Assembly (NCBI GenBank): GCA_038277395.1
Contig: CM076197.1
Coordinates: 78,911,951 to 78,975,950 of the forward strand
Direction: 5' to 3'
DNA: 64,000 nucleotides
From: Dryocosmus kuriphilus
Lineage: Eukaryota; Arthropoda; Insecta; Hymenoptera; Cynipidae
A program made the translations under genes and the position numbers. Positions 56,201 through 64,000 of this stretch are shown here, piece after piece. Under the pieces are notes generated by a model, which saw only the letters and a list, made by a program, of their open reading frames with translations, was not told the DNA's origin and did not search any database. Position 1 is the first letter of the stretch, and the number at the start of each line of letters is the position of its first letter.

Positions 56201-57214
56201 TTTGAATTTGAAAGTCTTCGGTTGAAACTTTCAACGGCACATTGCTAATTCTGCAGTTTTTTTACAACATTATATTATAATTGTCTGAGTACAAAAATTT
56301 AATAAACTCTGTTATCTGAAAGTTTAAAAACCTATAACCTTTAAAAAGAGCAGTAAAATTTGTGCACAGTATAACAATTAATCTTTCAGAAATTGTTGCA
56401 ATCGTTGAAAAGAGAAGCATTTCATTCAAAAACCTGACATTCTCAAACATTCTCACAAATTCTCCGAGAATTTATTTATCGGTAATATTCTTAAATATTA
56501 ATATTGAGTAATAATAATATTTAGTAATATTTAGATATAAAAAAATATTTATTATGTATATAAACGCAAGTAAAGTGGCTTTGCCACCTTCATTTTGTGG
56601 GTAATAAACTAATTAAAAGTTAAAAATGTAATTGTTACAAAAATTAGTTGTATACTGTAATCAAAATATTTGCACCTTTTTAAAGGTACTTAATTATTCT
56701 TTTTTCCAGTAGTGAAAAAATAGTATTGACTGAAAGTGAAATTCTTTTCAATGAGAGGTCTCTTGGACCCTCCAGAACCTATTGCTCTCGCTCGCCACAA
56801 GAGACTCTTCACGTTTTCGTTCCACGCTCGACTCCTTGAACGAGCCAAACTTATTTTTCGTAGGAGTTTCTACTCGCGAGAGGAGCCTTACTGACGAGCG
56901 GGCAAGAGACCCTGCAAAAGAGCTGAGGCGTTCAAAAATTTTCATTTTCTTTCACCTCAGCCTACGAGCCATAAGCCTAAGCAAACTTTTTTTTCAACTC
57001 GTGAAGTGAGACCCAGGTACAAAAATTTACTGAACTCCGTTCATGAGGAGAGTTGATCTGAGTATTTTGGGTACCCATCTGTTCGCGTACTTTATTGCAC
57101 CCTTTAAATAGTACCCCACTCAGAGCCCGAGAGGAAAGCAAACTGACCTACTCTGTGAGCTCTCTAACCGGGAGCGAGCGAGCTATAGGAGTCTCGTTTC
57201 TCTCCTAGTCCCTG
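53219..57214. mobile_element. 3996-bp non-autonomous hAT element nested in the provirus integrase
   Basis: Ends CAGGGACTAGG and CCTAGTCCCTG are flanked by the 8-bp duplication ACAAGATG (53211-53218 and 57215-57222). CAGGG ends and an 8-bp duplication are hAT hallmarks. No transposase frame is present. Both terminal ~450 bp are rich in 'gagcg', 'ctctcgag' and 'gaggcctc' words that may be binding sites. The interior is AT-rich and contains a large palindrome. Confidence 0.9.
55042..55720. repeat. 679-bp foldback palindrome inside the hAT element
   Basis: Arms of about 310 bp (55042-55354 and 55402-55720) are near-perfect reverse complements around a ~47-bp loop. The arms begin 'cgcaataatgtggac' and meet at 'gagttgaagtcaaaagtgct'. 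It could be a nested foldback MITE; the terminal duplication was not resolved. Confidence 0.9.
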
Positions 57215-57953
57215 ACAAGATGTACTCGTTTCCTTTGTTTGTCATTGGAAGAGGACCAAAAATATCCATCGCAATCTTATCATTGGGATCCGTTGGGTTA
57301 TCTGGAATGACTCCTTCAGCTCTTCTTTTTATGCGTGTAAGCTTTTGGATTTGACACACGTCGCTTGATTTAATATATTTTATTATGTCATCCTCCATGT
57401 TAGTCCAAGTACCCAATTCTCTCGCTCTACTGATGGACTTATTCTCCCCGAAATACTGGGCCATGATTGATCCATGACTTTTCCTTATAATTTTTTGTTT
57501 TTCCTCCTGGGATAATTCAGTTGTTGAACGATAACAAGTGTGCATTTGTAATTGAGGATATTTAAAACTTAAAAATCCTACAATGGTCCGTAATTTAACT
57601 CGTTTCGTGCTGGTGATCGTAGGATCATTGAAATGTAGCCTAACAATTCCTAATTTTCGTTCCAAGGTTTGCTTTGTTATTAAGTTGATTGCATTTAACC
57701 ATTTAGTTTCGTGGTAAGTTCCCATACTGATGGTATTAGGCGAAATTGATTCTCGCTTGGTTATTTGCCTCCAAAGTTTCCCATTGGCGTTAGGTTTTTC
57801 AACTTCTCTTGTTTCTGTTGGATGAGAGAACCACCTATAATATTCGTCGTTCAGTTGTTTTTTTCTTCATTTGTTTCTCTCTCCTCATGTTCGGCTTCTA
57901 AGGGTAATAGTGGTTCAATTTCTATAGGAGTAGGGATTCTAGGCGGTTGTTTA
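57215..57953 (-). pseudogene. End of pol linker and integrase N-terminus, frameshifted
   Basis: The frame 57725-57215 gives the H2C2 finger region (IIRKSHGSIMAQYFG ... CQIQKL) and the start of the core (KIAMDIFGPLPM, first Asp), and stops at the hAT boundary. The linker 57953-57858 is read in a different frame from the RT on one side and from the integrase on the other. RT and integrase share the same frame, so two single-base shifts (near 57953 and in an A-run near 57858) cancel. Confidence 0.82.
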
Positions 57954-60266
57954 TCAGGTTCGGGCGTTACTAGATCTCGTTTTTTCTGGGTTGCTATAGA
58001 TTTCAATATCGAGTAGTTCAGCTTCTAAATCGAAGCCTGCATTGCCTGATGTTCCTGGAACTGCATCTTCCTGGATAGGGAATATTCGGGACAAGGCGTC
58101 AGCTGCTTGATTTTCTGATCCTTTCTTGTACTCGATTTCATATTCATATTCCTCCAATTTGAGTATCCATCTCATTAATCGAGATGAGGGGTCTTTTACA
58201 TTAAAGAGCCAGGTAAGCGCTTGATGATCGGTCTGTATCTTGAACTTTTTTCCCAGTAGGTATTGGCGCAAACGCCTCACCGCCCACACTATAGCCAAAA
58301 GTTCCTTTTCCGTCGTGGTATAGTTTTTTTCGGGTGCGTTTAAATTCCGAGATATATAATAGCAGGGATGTCCATCCTGGGATAGAATGGCTCCTAGCCC
58401 CACGTTGGAAGCGTCGGTGGTCAATGTGAACTCCTTTGAGAAGTCCGGATATTTCAACACCGGGCTTGCACACAGTTTACCTTTCAACGTATCGAAGGCC
58501 TCCTGACATTCTGGCGTCCAATTGAAAGGATTTTTGTCCTTCGTAAGTTCCGTTAAAGGTTTAGCAATAGTACTATAGTTTTTAATAAATTTTCTATAGT
58601 ACCCTGATAAACCCAAGAAGCTTTTGATATCCGTTGGTGTTTTGGGTTGTTTAAAATCCATCACTGCCTTTATTTTATTTTGGTTGGGTTTCACTCCATC
58701 TGCAGTGATCACATGTCCTAAGTACTCGAGTTCCGGTCTTAAGTACTCACACTTGTCGGGTTGAAGTTTTAATCCAGTTTCTCGAAGTCTATCAAAGAGG
58801 GTGACGAGGTTCTTATTGTGCTCCTGCATGGTTGATCCGAAAACGATGATATCGTCCAGATAAGCAAAACATATTTTTCCTATCAGTCCTGACAAAGCGT
58901 TATCTATCATCCTCTGAAAGGTAGCAGGCGCGTTTTTCAACCCAAAAGGTAAACGTTGATACGCGTAATGACCCTCGGTTGTCGAGAAAGCAGTATATTT
59001 TGTAGATTCAGGATCCATGGGGATTTGGTGGAATCCTGAACTGAGGTCAAACGCTGAAAAAAATTTAGCTTTTCCCAGATGGTCTAAAATATCTTCAATG
59101 ACGGGTAAAGGATATGCGTCTTGATCCGTATTCTCGTTCAGTTTTCTAAAGTCTATAACTATCCGCCATTTTTTCTTGCCGGAAGCATCTGCCTTTTTTG
59201 GTACTACCCAAATGGGCGAATTGAAGGGTGAATCGGAATCTTTAATAATACCCTTTTTTAATTGATCTGCTATTTGCTGGTTGATTTCCTCCTTATAACA
59301 TTCTGGAGGTCGGTAGCTTTTTATGTTGCTGATTTTATTTTCTTTCAGTATAATTTTGTGTGACGTTAGTCTAGAGCAAGGTAGTGGATCTCCTTCTAGA
59401 GTGTAGATGTCGTGATATGCAGATATTATTTTTTGTAAGGATTCTTTATCTTCAGCTTCGATGTGAGTCAAACGTGAGCATTCCATTACTTTCTTGACAC
59501 GATCGAGCATTTCCTGTTCTGTTATATACATTACAGGGGCTTCTTCGAATTCCAATTTAGTTGGTCTGATATCAAATTCGTGGATCTGATATGTCTGATA
59601 CTCGGAGCTTGGATTTGAAATAGGTATTTTTATATGTCGATCTATTATTCTGTAAATTGAATCAGGTAGGTATTTATTATTGATAAGAACCGCGTTCTTA
59701 TGACAAGATTGTACTGGAAATCGTACCAGTTGTACCCGGTGTGGTGGTATTATTATACCGTCATCAATGAGATCGTGTTTCCGTTTATTGAGAAAAAGTG
59801 AATTATTGGTGAGATTGTATTTGTATTGGTGTAAAAAAGGTAATCCCATTATGCCATCTTCTGGGATAGGGAAATTTTCCTCGACCATATGAAAAATATG
59901 CTGGATTCCTAAATAAGGTATTGTTATTTCGTGAGTGGACGTATGTTGATCATGACCCATGAGAAATCGCTTAATCCTTGCCACTTTTTTCACATCTTTT
60001 GGCACTTTTTGCATTTTGATTAAGTTTATTGATGATCCTGAGTCGACCAATAATCTGGTGTCTCCCAATCCGTCTCCTCGAATGACTGTTGATTGTAGTC
60101 TTCTTCCGGATATTGCGGATATTCGCTCGGCAGATTCTCCTCTACTTCGTTTACATGGGATGTTGGGTTCGCTTCTCTTTCTTCCGCTACGGTATTCACT
60201 CGTTAAGGGGGACGGTTGCTGTAGTGGCCTTGTTGAAAACCCGGGCTTGTTTTGAGAAGCGGACAT
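57954..60266 (-). CDS. pol: Gypsy pol: protease, reverse transcriptase and RNase H
   Basis: 770 residues. The protease has LLVDSGSSINLI (Asp75). The RT spans about residues 330-520 with SPIWVVPKK, LPFGLKNAPATFQRM and the catalytic FAYLDD. The tether and RNase H follow with TTDASNVGLGAILSQ, EKELLAIVWAVRRLRQYLLG and QTDHQALTWL. It ends with GSENQAADALSRI, just before the chromatin/integrase linker. It overlaps gag by 64 nt in the -1 frame, so it is probably made by ribosomal frameshifting. The frame is intact, although the following linker is shifted. Confidence 0.95.
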   Translation of the reverse strand: MSASQNKPGFSTRPLQQPSPLTSEYRSGRKRSEPNIPCKRSRGESAERISAISGRRLQSTVIRGDGLGDTRLLVDSGSSINLIKMQKVPKDVKKVARIKRFLMGHDQHTSTHEITIPYLGIQHIFHMVEENFPIPEDGIMGLPFLHQYKYNLTNNSLFLNKRKHDLIDDGIIIPPHRVQLVRFPVQSCHKNAVLINNKYLPDSIYRIIDRHIKIPISNPSSEYQTYQIHEFDIRPTKLEFEEAPVMYITEQEMLDRVKKVMECSRLTHIEAEDKESLQKIISAYHDIYTLEGDPLPCSRLTSHKIILKENKISNIKSYRPPECYKEEINQQIADQLKKGIIKDSDSPFNSPIWVVPKKADASGKKKWRIVIDFRKLNENTDQDAYPLPVIEDILDHLGKAKFFSAFDLSSGFHQIPMDPESTKYTAFSTTEGHYAYQRLPFGLKNAPATFQRMIDNALSGLIGKICFAYLDDIIVFGSTMQEHNKNLVTLFDRLRETGLKLQPDKCEYLRPELEYLGHVITADGVKPNQNKIKAVMDFKQPKTPTDIKSFLGLSGYYRKFIKNYSTIAKPLTELTKDKNPFNWTPECQEAFDTLKGKLCASPVLKYPDFSKEFTLTTDASNVGLGAILSQDGHPCYYISRNLNAPEKNYTTTEKELLAIVWAVRRLRQYLLGKKFKIQTDHQALTWLFNVKDPSSRLMRWILKLEEYEYEIEYKKGSENQAADALSRIFPIQEDAVPGTSGNAGFDLEAELLDIEIYSNPEKTRSSNART

Positions 60267-61438
60267 TGACTTTGGACGTGTCCCAGTTTTTTACAGTTAA
60301 AGCAGGTCATTTGGGTTCTCTGCTGAAGGGAAACCCCGTGATTTGGTGGGTTTCCGTGCGAAGGCTTGTACCTGTGAGGGGAATTAGAGGGTGGTCCTTG
60401 CGTTGGGTTGATGGGTCGCGAAATAGGTTTAGCTGAAAAAAATGCTTTATTTCTAACTCTCTCTCGATACCACGCTTCTGTTTCCAAGGCAGCTTGGAGG
60501 GCTTTAGCAAACGTTTTCGGTTGGAGTGGCCGTACTTGTATACATATTTCGGCGCGCAAATTCATTATGTACCTTTTTATAGCGTTGCGTTCTTCAATTT
60601 TGAGAGCTATACTTCTCTCAGATGGTTGGTGATGTTCGGCCTGTATGGCGTAGTTCAGCTCGTTTAATAATTGTCTGAATCTCATATTATAATTTTGCAC
60701 GGTGTCATTATTTTGACGACAGTTCTCTAAACGACTTCTACATAATTCTATCGAACTCGTAGGTGCTAAATTGGTTTCTAATGAATCAAAAAGTTCTTCA
60801 TAGCTTCCTATACTAGCATGCCTAATGGAACGTTTCGCTTGATCCACAATTTTTTCAGCTATTACAAAATCTAATAGAAGGTCAGGTTGAGAGCAGCGTA
60901 TACGAGCTCTCTTCACACTCTTTACAAAATCTTGAACGCCTATATCATCGCGCCCGTTGAGAACTTCTATGGTTCTTATAAGATCTTTAGCGGGAATGAG
61001 TGTTACTGGCGGTATTCTTTGGCCAGTGAATACGGCGCGCTGGCCAGACATAGCGGGAGGACCATCGAATTCTTGTCGGGGACCTACAGCTGTGCGCGAG
61101 CTTTGTGTAGGAGCAAGCGGTCTGAAATTCCCTAAACCTGAACTATTATCTCTCTCTCCTTCATCTGAGTGAGAATCTACACCGGATGCATTCTCGTCTT
61201 CGGTCAACAAAGAATCGCTTTTCCGAGCGAGCGTTTTTATCTCGTCCGCTATCTTGGAATTCTCATCATTTAGGAGTTGAATATTTCTCACTAAATTACT
61301 TTGTCCTGTCTCGAGCTGGTTTAATTTTTCTAATATCATTTCTAAGGCACTTGCATCTAAATTTTCCTTATTTTGTAACGACATTTTAAATGTGTTTCGA
61401 GAAGGGTTGTGAATACTAGAGAAGCTATCAGTTAACAT
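60203..61438 (-). CDS. gag: Gypsy gag
   Basis: 411 residues from the first ATG. A second ATG at 61384 (AAAATGTCG) has a better context and may be the true start. It contains a coiled-coil-like N-terminus (LEMILEKLNQLETGQSNL), a capsid region (GVQDFVKSVKRARIRC, FVIAEKIVDQAKRSIR) and a C-terminal intact zinc knuckle CFNCKKLGHVQSQC. It forms the particle and binds the RNA. The frame is undamaged, unlike its relative at 32390-33625. Confidence 0.93.
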   Translation of the reverse strand: MLTDSFSSIHNPSRNTFKMSLQNKENLDASALEMILEKLNQLETGQSNLVRNIQLLNDENSKIADEIKTLARKSDSLLTEDENASGVDSHSDEGERDNSSGLGNFRPLAPTQSSRTAVGPRQEFDGPPAMSGQRAVFTGQRIPPVTLIPAKDLIRTIEVLNGRDDIGVQDFVKSVKRARIRCSQPDLLLDFVIAEKIVDQAKRSIRHASIGSYEELFDSLETNLAPTSSIELCRSRLENCRQNNDTVQNYNMRFRQLLNELNYAIQAEHHQPSERSIALKIEERNAIKRYIMNLRAEICIQVRPLQPKTFAKALQAALETEAWYRERVRNKAFFSAKPISRPINPTQGPPSNSPHRYKPSHGNPPNHGVSLQQRTQMTCFNCKKLGHVQSQCPLLKTSPGFQQGHYSNRPP

Positions 61439-61966
61439 TCGTCTTTGGAAGGGGAAGGGATTTCACGGAGGATATGCTGATAAATGTAAAACGCCAGCTT
61501 AATTTACCTGTCGCTCTGCCTAAGAATTTATAATTCCACGAATAACCTGCCTAATTTATATTCATACAATTAAAATCTAATTTCGCAAACTCTTCTTTAA
61601 ATTATTTTCTTATAAGCAAAAAAAAATGAACATTTGCTTAGACATAGGTACAAATTACATACTCTTTGATGGGAATTCTGCTTCTTGCTGATTTCAACGG
61701 TGTCAGCTTGGCTGAGTGACTTCTCCCCTTTTCTAGGACTTTTTACCTACAGAGTTACTGTCAAGCCTACTTAGTTCAGCCTGATTTCGTATTCCCTGGT
61801 GATTACCAGTGAAATTTCTCCACCGTCTCGTGAGATTAATTGCTTTTGTAATCCATGGACTACCCCTTTTTTTCACTTTAACACTTTAACACTAATGCAC
61901 TTCACAAAATTTCCAAATTCTTTACAAAGATCCGTCGGGTTTGATTCCGTAAAATCGTTTCGAGGG

Positions 61967-61984
61967 ATCCTGGCAGGTTCGCCA
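61967..61984 (-). other. Primer-binding site of the provirus
   Basis: TGGCGAACCTGCCAGGAT on the minus strand, three bases inside the 5' LTR. The tRNA was not identified. Confidence 0.8.
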
Positions 61985-61987
61985 AAT

Positions 61988-62234
61988 TGTAACGGGTAAA
62001 AGGTAAATAATTCACGTAATTCACTTACATAACACAAAGGTTGATGTATTTATTATTAATGTTGCGTACAACGGTTAGAGAGGTTTACAAGAATCCGCCG
62101 TAGCTAGGACCTTGGACACTACTGCCTGTAGAGTCATCCCGTAGGACCCTTCAGGGTCCCAGGTCCAGGAAGCACAGGAGTGGGAGTAAGCTCTAAAATA
62201 ACCTAATAGGAATGTGCTATACGACAGCGTTACA
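61988..62234 (-). repeat. 5' LTR of the provirus
   Basis: 247 bp, differing from the 3' LTR at about two positions ('gatgtattta' for 'gatatattta' and 'caacgg' for 'caatgg'). Confidence 0.95.
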
Positions 62235-62305
62235 CTACACCATGTAGCAGCTTTTTAATTAGTCGGGGAGGTGTAACGATATAGGTTTTGAGGTTATCTC
62301 GAAAC

Positions 62306-62728
62306 CTAGTATCGACTAGCGAGAGATGGTGGCGGTGGGGTACGACGAGACTTCGGGGTTTCGGTGAAGGTCTCCCGTGTCCCTGAAGAGCGACGTGGTT
62401 GAATGACCCGAAGAAAAGGGGGTCGGCCCCAAGCGGGGGTGATGAGGCCCCGAGAGATGGGTGACTTGGCCGGAGAGGGCGACAGAGATCGAGTTTCCCG
62501 CGGAGTTGAAGTTAACGGCGAGAAGTTTAACGGAATGTCCAAATATTCCGACTCTCTGATAGGCGTCCGATCCAAAAGGGGTTCCGTGGGTGCTGCAAGT
62601 GGCTCGTCACGTACGGTCTGATATCCAGGGTGCTCAGGGTTATAGTTCGCGACTTCGGCGCGGCCGATAGACTCTATCCGTTTCGCGTACGCCCGGCGTT
62701 GGTGTTTTCCTGGCCTTTTCCGTCCCAT
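62306..62728 (-). CDS. Hypothetical proline/arginine-rich protein
   Basis: 140 residues from ATG 62728, starting MGRKRPGKHQRRAYAKR and ending PPPPSLASRY. It is basic at the N-terminus and rich in Pro, Ser, Thr and Arg, with no domain that I recognise. The base composition is far more GC-rich than the neighbouring DNA. 'ccgcag' directly upstream of GTCATGG could be a splice acceptor. It may be a retroelement gag-like or disordered protein, or a chance frame in GC-rich DNA. Confidence 0.3.
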   Translation of the reverse strand: MGRKRPGKHQRRAYAKRIESIGRAEVANYNPEHPGYQTVRDEPLAAPTEPLLDRTPIRESEYLDIPLNFSPLTSTPRETRSLSPSPAKSPISRGLITPAWGRPPFLRVIQPRRSSGTRETFTETPKSRRTPPPPSLASRY

Positions 62729-62963
62729 GACCTGCGGAACGTCATTGTAGAAAGATTAGTTAGAGCGTGATTGATGAAGAAAATTAGCGAGTGTCGACGA
62801 GATGAGGTCGGGTCCACACTCTCTATGCTGGCCCCAAAAACGGGTATGCTGCCAGACCGGGGTGGTCATGTGTGAATTGGTGCGAAGAGCCGTTGGGTGG
62901 CAGACCAAGACACATTGAAATAAGGAAAGAACAAACACTTCATGAATGGGATGAAATCACAAG
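62729..62963. other. Spacer, nothing recognised
   Basis: Moderate GC. A 60-codon frame without recognisable content is probably chance. Confidence 0.3.
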
Positions 62964-63690
62964 GAACACAATGTAAATAATGACATTAAATATTGTGGGG
63001 TAGGGTGCAAAAGGAAGCGTGAAAGCGGGAGGAAGAGGACGTGGGGCCCCTTTGGCTCTCCTGCTAGTTCAAATGACGAGATTCGCCACCGAACCGTGAC
63101 GTTCGAGCGTAAAGGGGGGGGGGGGGGGAGGTACACAAATGAGAAGGACGAAACAAATCACACAGAAATCAACAATATTGATGTAACCAATTCATAAGAA
63201 ATACAAGAAACACAATGTAAACAATGGTATTAAATATGGGAGGGGGGCAAAAGGAAGTGTGAAAGCGGGAAGAAGAGGACGTGGGACCCCTTTGGCTCTC
63301 CCGCTAGTTCAAATGACGAGAGTCGCCACCGAACCGTGACGTTCGAGCATAAAGGGGGGGGGGGGGGGGGGGGAGGTACACAAATGAGAAGGACGAAACA
63401 AATCACACAGAAATCAGAATACTGATGTAACCAATTCATAAGAAATACAAGAAACACAATGTAAACAACAACATTACATATTGGGGAGGGGAGGCAAATT
63501 AAATAAGGGAGAAGACAGTCAAGGTTTCACAATACAATAAAATATCCAGATTCAAACACATTAAAGGTAATTGGAGAAAATGTTAGAGGCAGAAAAATTA
63601 GGAAAGGTGCCTCTCCGTCCCTCGCGCTAGTCCTAACGGCGAGGTCCGACGCCGGACCGTGACGTTTGAGCTTTCGAGGTTGGAGGTAGA
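62964..63690. repeat. Three ~245-bp tandem units with long G-runs
   Basis: 'aacacaatgtaaa' recurs near 62964, 63209 and 63452. Each unit has 'ccaccgaaccgtgacgtt(c)gag' or a close variant. The first two units carry runs of G (11 or more bases, to 17 in the second) after 'gtaaa'. The third is more diverged and lacks the G-run. Confidence 0.8.
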
Positions 63691-64000
63691 AGGAAAATGT
63701 TTTTTCACAAACTCACGGCTTAAAGATGATGTGACGTTGAAGAAAAATAAGGAGAACATTGTCCGTTTATATATTGTATATTCACTCACAACGCAAATTG
63801 GAATACACTGCCAGATAAATGCATGAACACTTAGCGAGATTTGCTCATTTGCGGCGGCGAGAAAACTATCGAAGTAACGAAAGCAGCGATTTGGGCCCTG
63901 ACGGAAAAACGGAAGATTTGTCACGTAGGCTAAGGTATATGTTTTTCCTTGAAACCCGTCGAAACGTGTTGAGGGTGCCGCCTGGCTGGCAGATGGCCCC
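63691..64000. other. Window end, nothing recognised
   Basis: No convincing frame or repeat. The last 60 bases are GC-rich. Confidence 0.3.

Larger units (their letters stand above)
50338..62234 (-). mobile_element. Complete env-bearing Gypsy (errantivirus-type) provirus with a nested hAT element
   Basis: LTRs of 247 bp, almost identical, are flanked by CTAC on both sides (50334-50337 and 62235-62238). Minus-strand order is 5' LTR, primer site, gag, pol, env, polypurine G-run, 3' LTR. Integrase is split by a 3996-bp hAT. Without it the element is about 7.9 kb, a normal length for errantiviruses. The gag-to-pol overlap of 64 nt is in the -1 frame, as in retroviruses. Confidence 0.95.

Noticed and set aside
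53219..57214. Search for a hAT transposase inside the nested element
   Set aside because: The longest frames are about 105 residues and none shows hAT dimerisation or DDE motifs, so the element is called non-autonomous.
59959..60632. Plus-strand frames over the provirus gag-pol junction
   Set aside because: The minus strand carries unmistakable gag and protease; these frames have no domain.

Overview
The window is eukaryotic and AT-rich. It is almost certainly from an insect: it carries BEL/Pao and errantivirus-type Gypsy retroelements, a Ginger-like integrase transposon, a PHD-bearing pogo transposase, LINE fragments whose ORF1/endonuclease text resembles elements of ants and wasps, and GT-AG introns of about 80-90 bases. 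A hymenopteran is my best guess, but nothing here proves the order. No tRNA, rRNA or CRISPR array was recognised.

Most of the sequence is a stack of transposable elements. From left to right: (1) 1-3770, an element with inverted arms of at least 620 bp built from ~121-bp tandem units around a decayed ORF of a widespread arthropod family of unknown function. (2) 4338-4620, an array of ~23-bp imperfect palindromes. (3) 4794-7511, a Ginger-like transposon with 5'-TGT...ACA-3' ends, a TATA target duplication and a broken KRBA2-like integrase gene. (4) 7528-16982, a multi-exon minus-strand gene relic whose intron holds a complete BEL/Pao element (8555-16214, duplication AATTA). (5) 17136-22896, a pogo-like transposon (duplication TA) with an intact 710-residue transposase and two nested MITEs. 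(6) LINE scraps, satellite blocks and a broken C2H2/tyrosine-recombinase gene (25138-27473). (7) 31360-36664, an old, 3'-truncated Gypsy element interrupted by a TTAA MITE. (8) 38124-41931, a split F-box/LRR gene relic, with a retroposon beside its 5' side. (9) 43130-45820, a satellite with a dimeric ~305-bp repeat. (10) 50338-62234, a complete env-bearing Gypsy provirus (duplication CTAC) carrying a nested 4.0-kb hAT element (duplication ACAAGATG), which itself contains a 679-bp foldback. (11) 62306-63690, an unrecognised proline/arginine-rich ORF and G-rich ~245-bp tandem repeats.

The nesting gives relative ages. The hAT entered after the provirus, the TTAA MITEs after the pogo and the old Gypsy, and the BEL after the host gene acquired its intron. 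The two long terminal repeats of BEL and of the provirus are nearly identical, so both insertions are recent, yet both carry single-base frameshifts. In several cases two shifts cancel out or fall in homopolymers, which suggests sequence or assembly error as much as true decay. The only long open frames that look intact are the pogo transposase, the BEL gag and RT-RNaseH-integrase, and the provirus gag, pol (PR-RT-RNaseH) and env. I see no clearly intact single-copy cellular gene.
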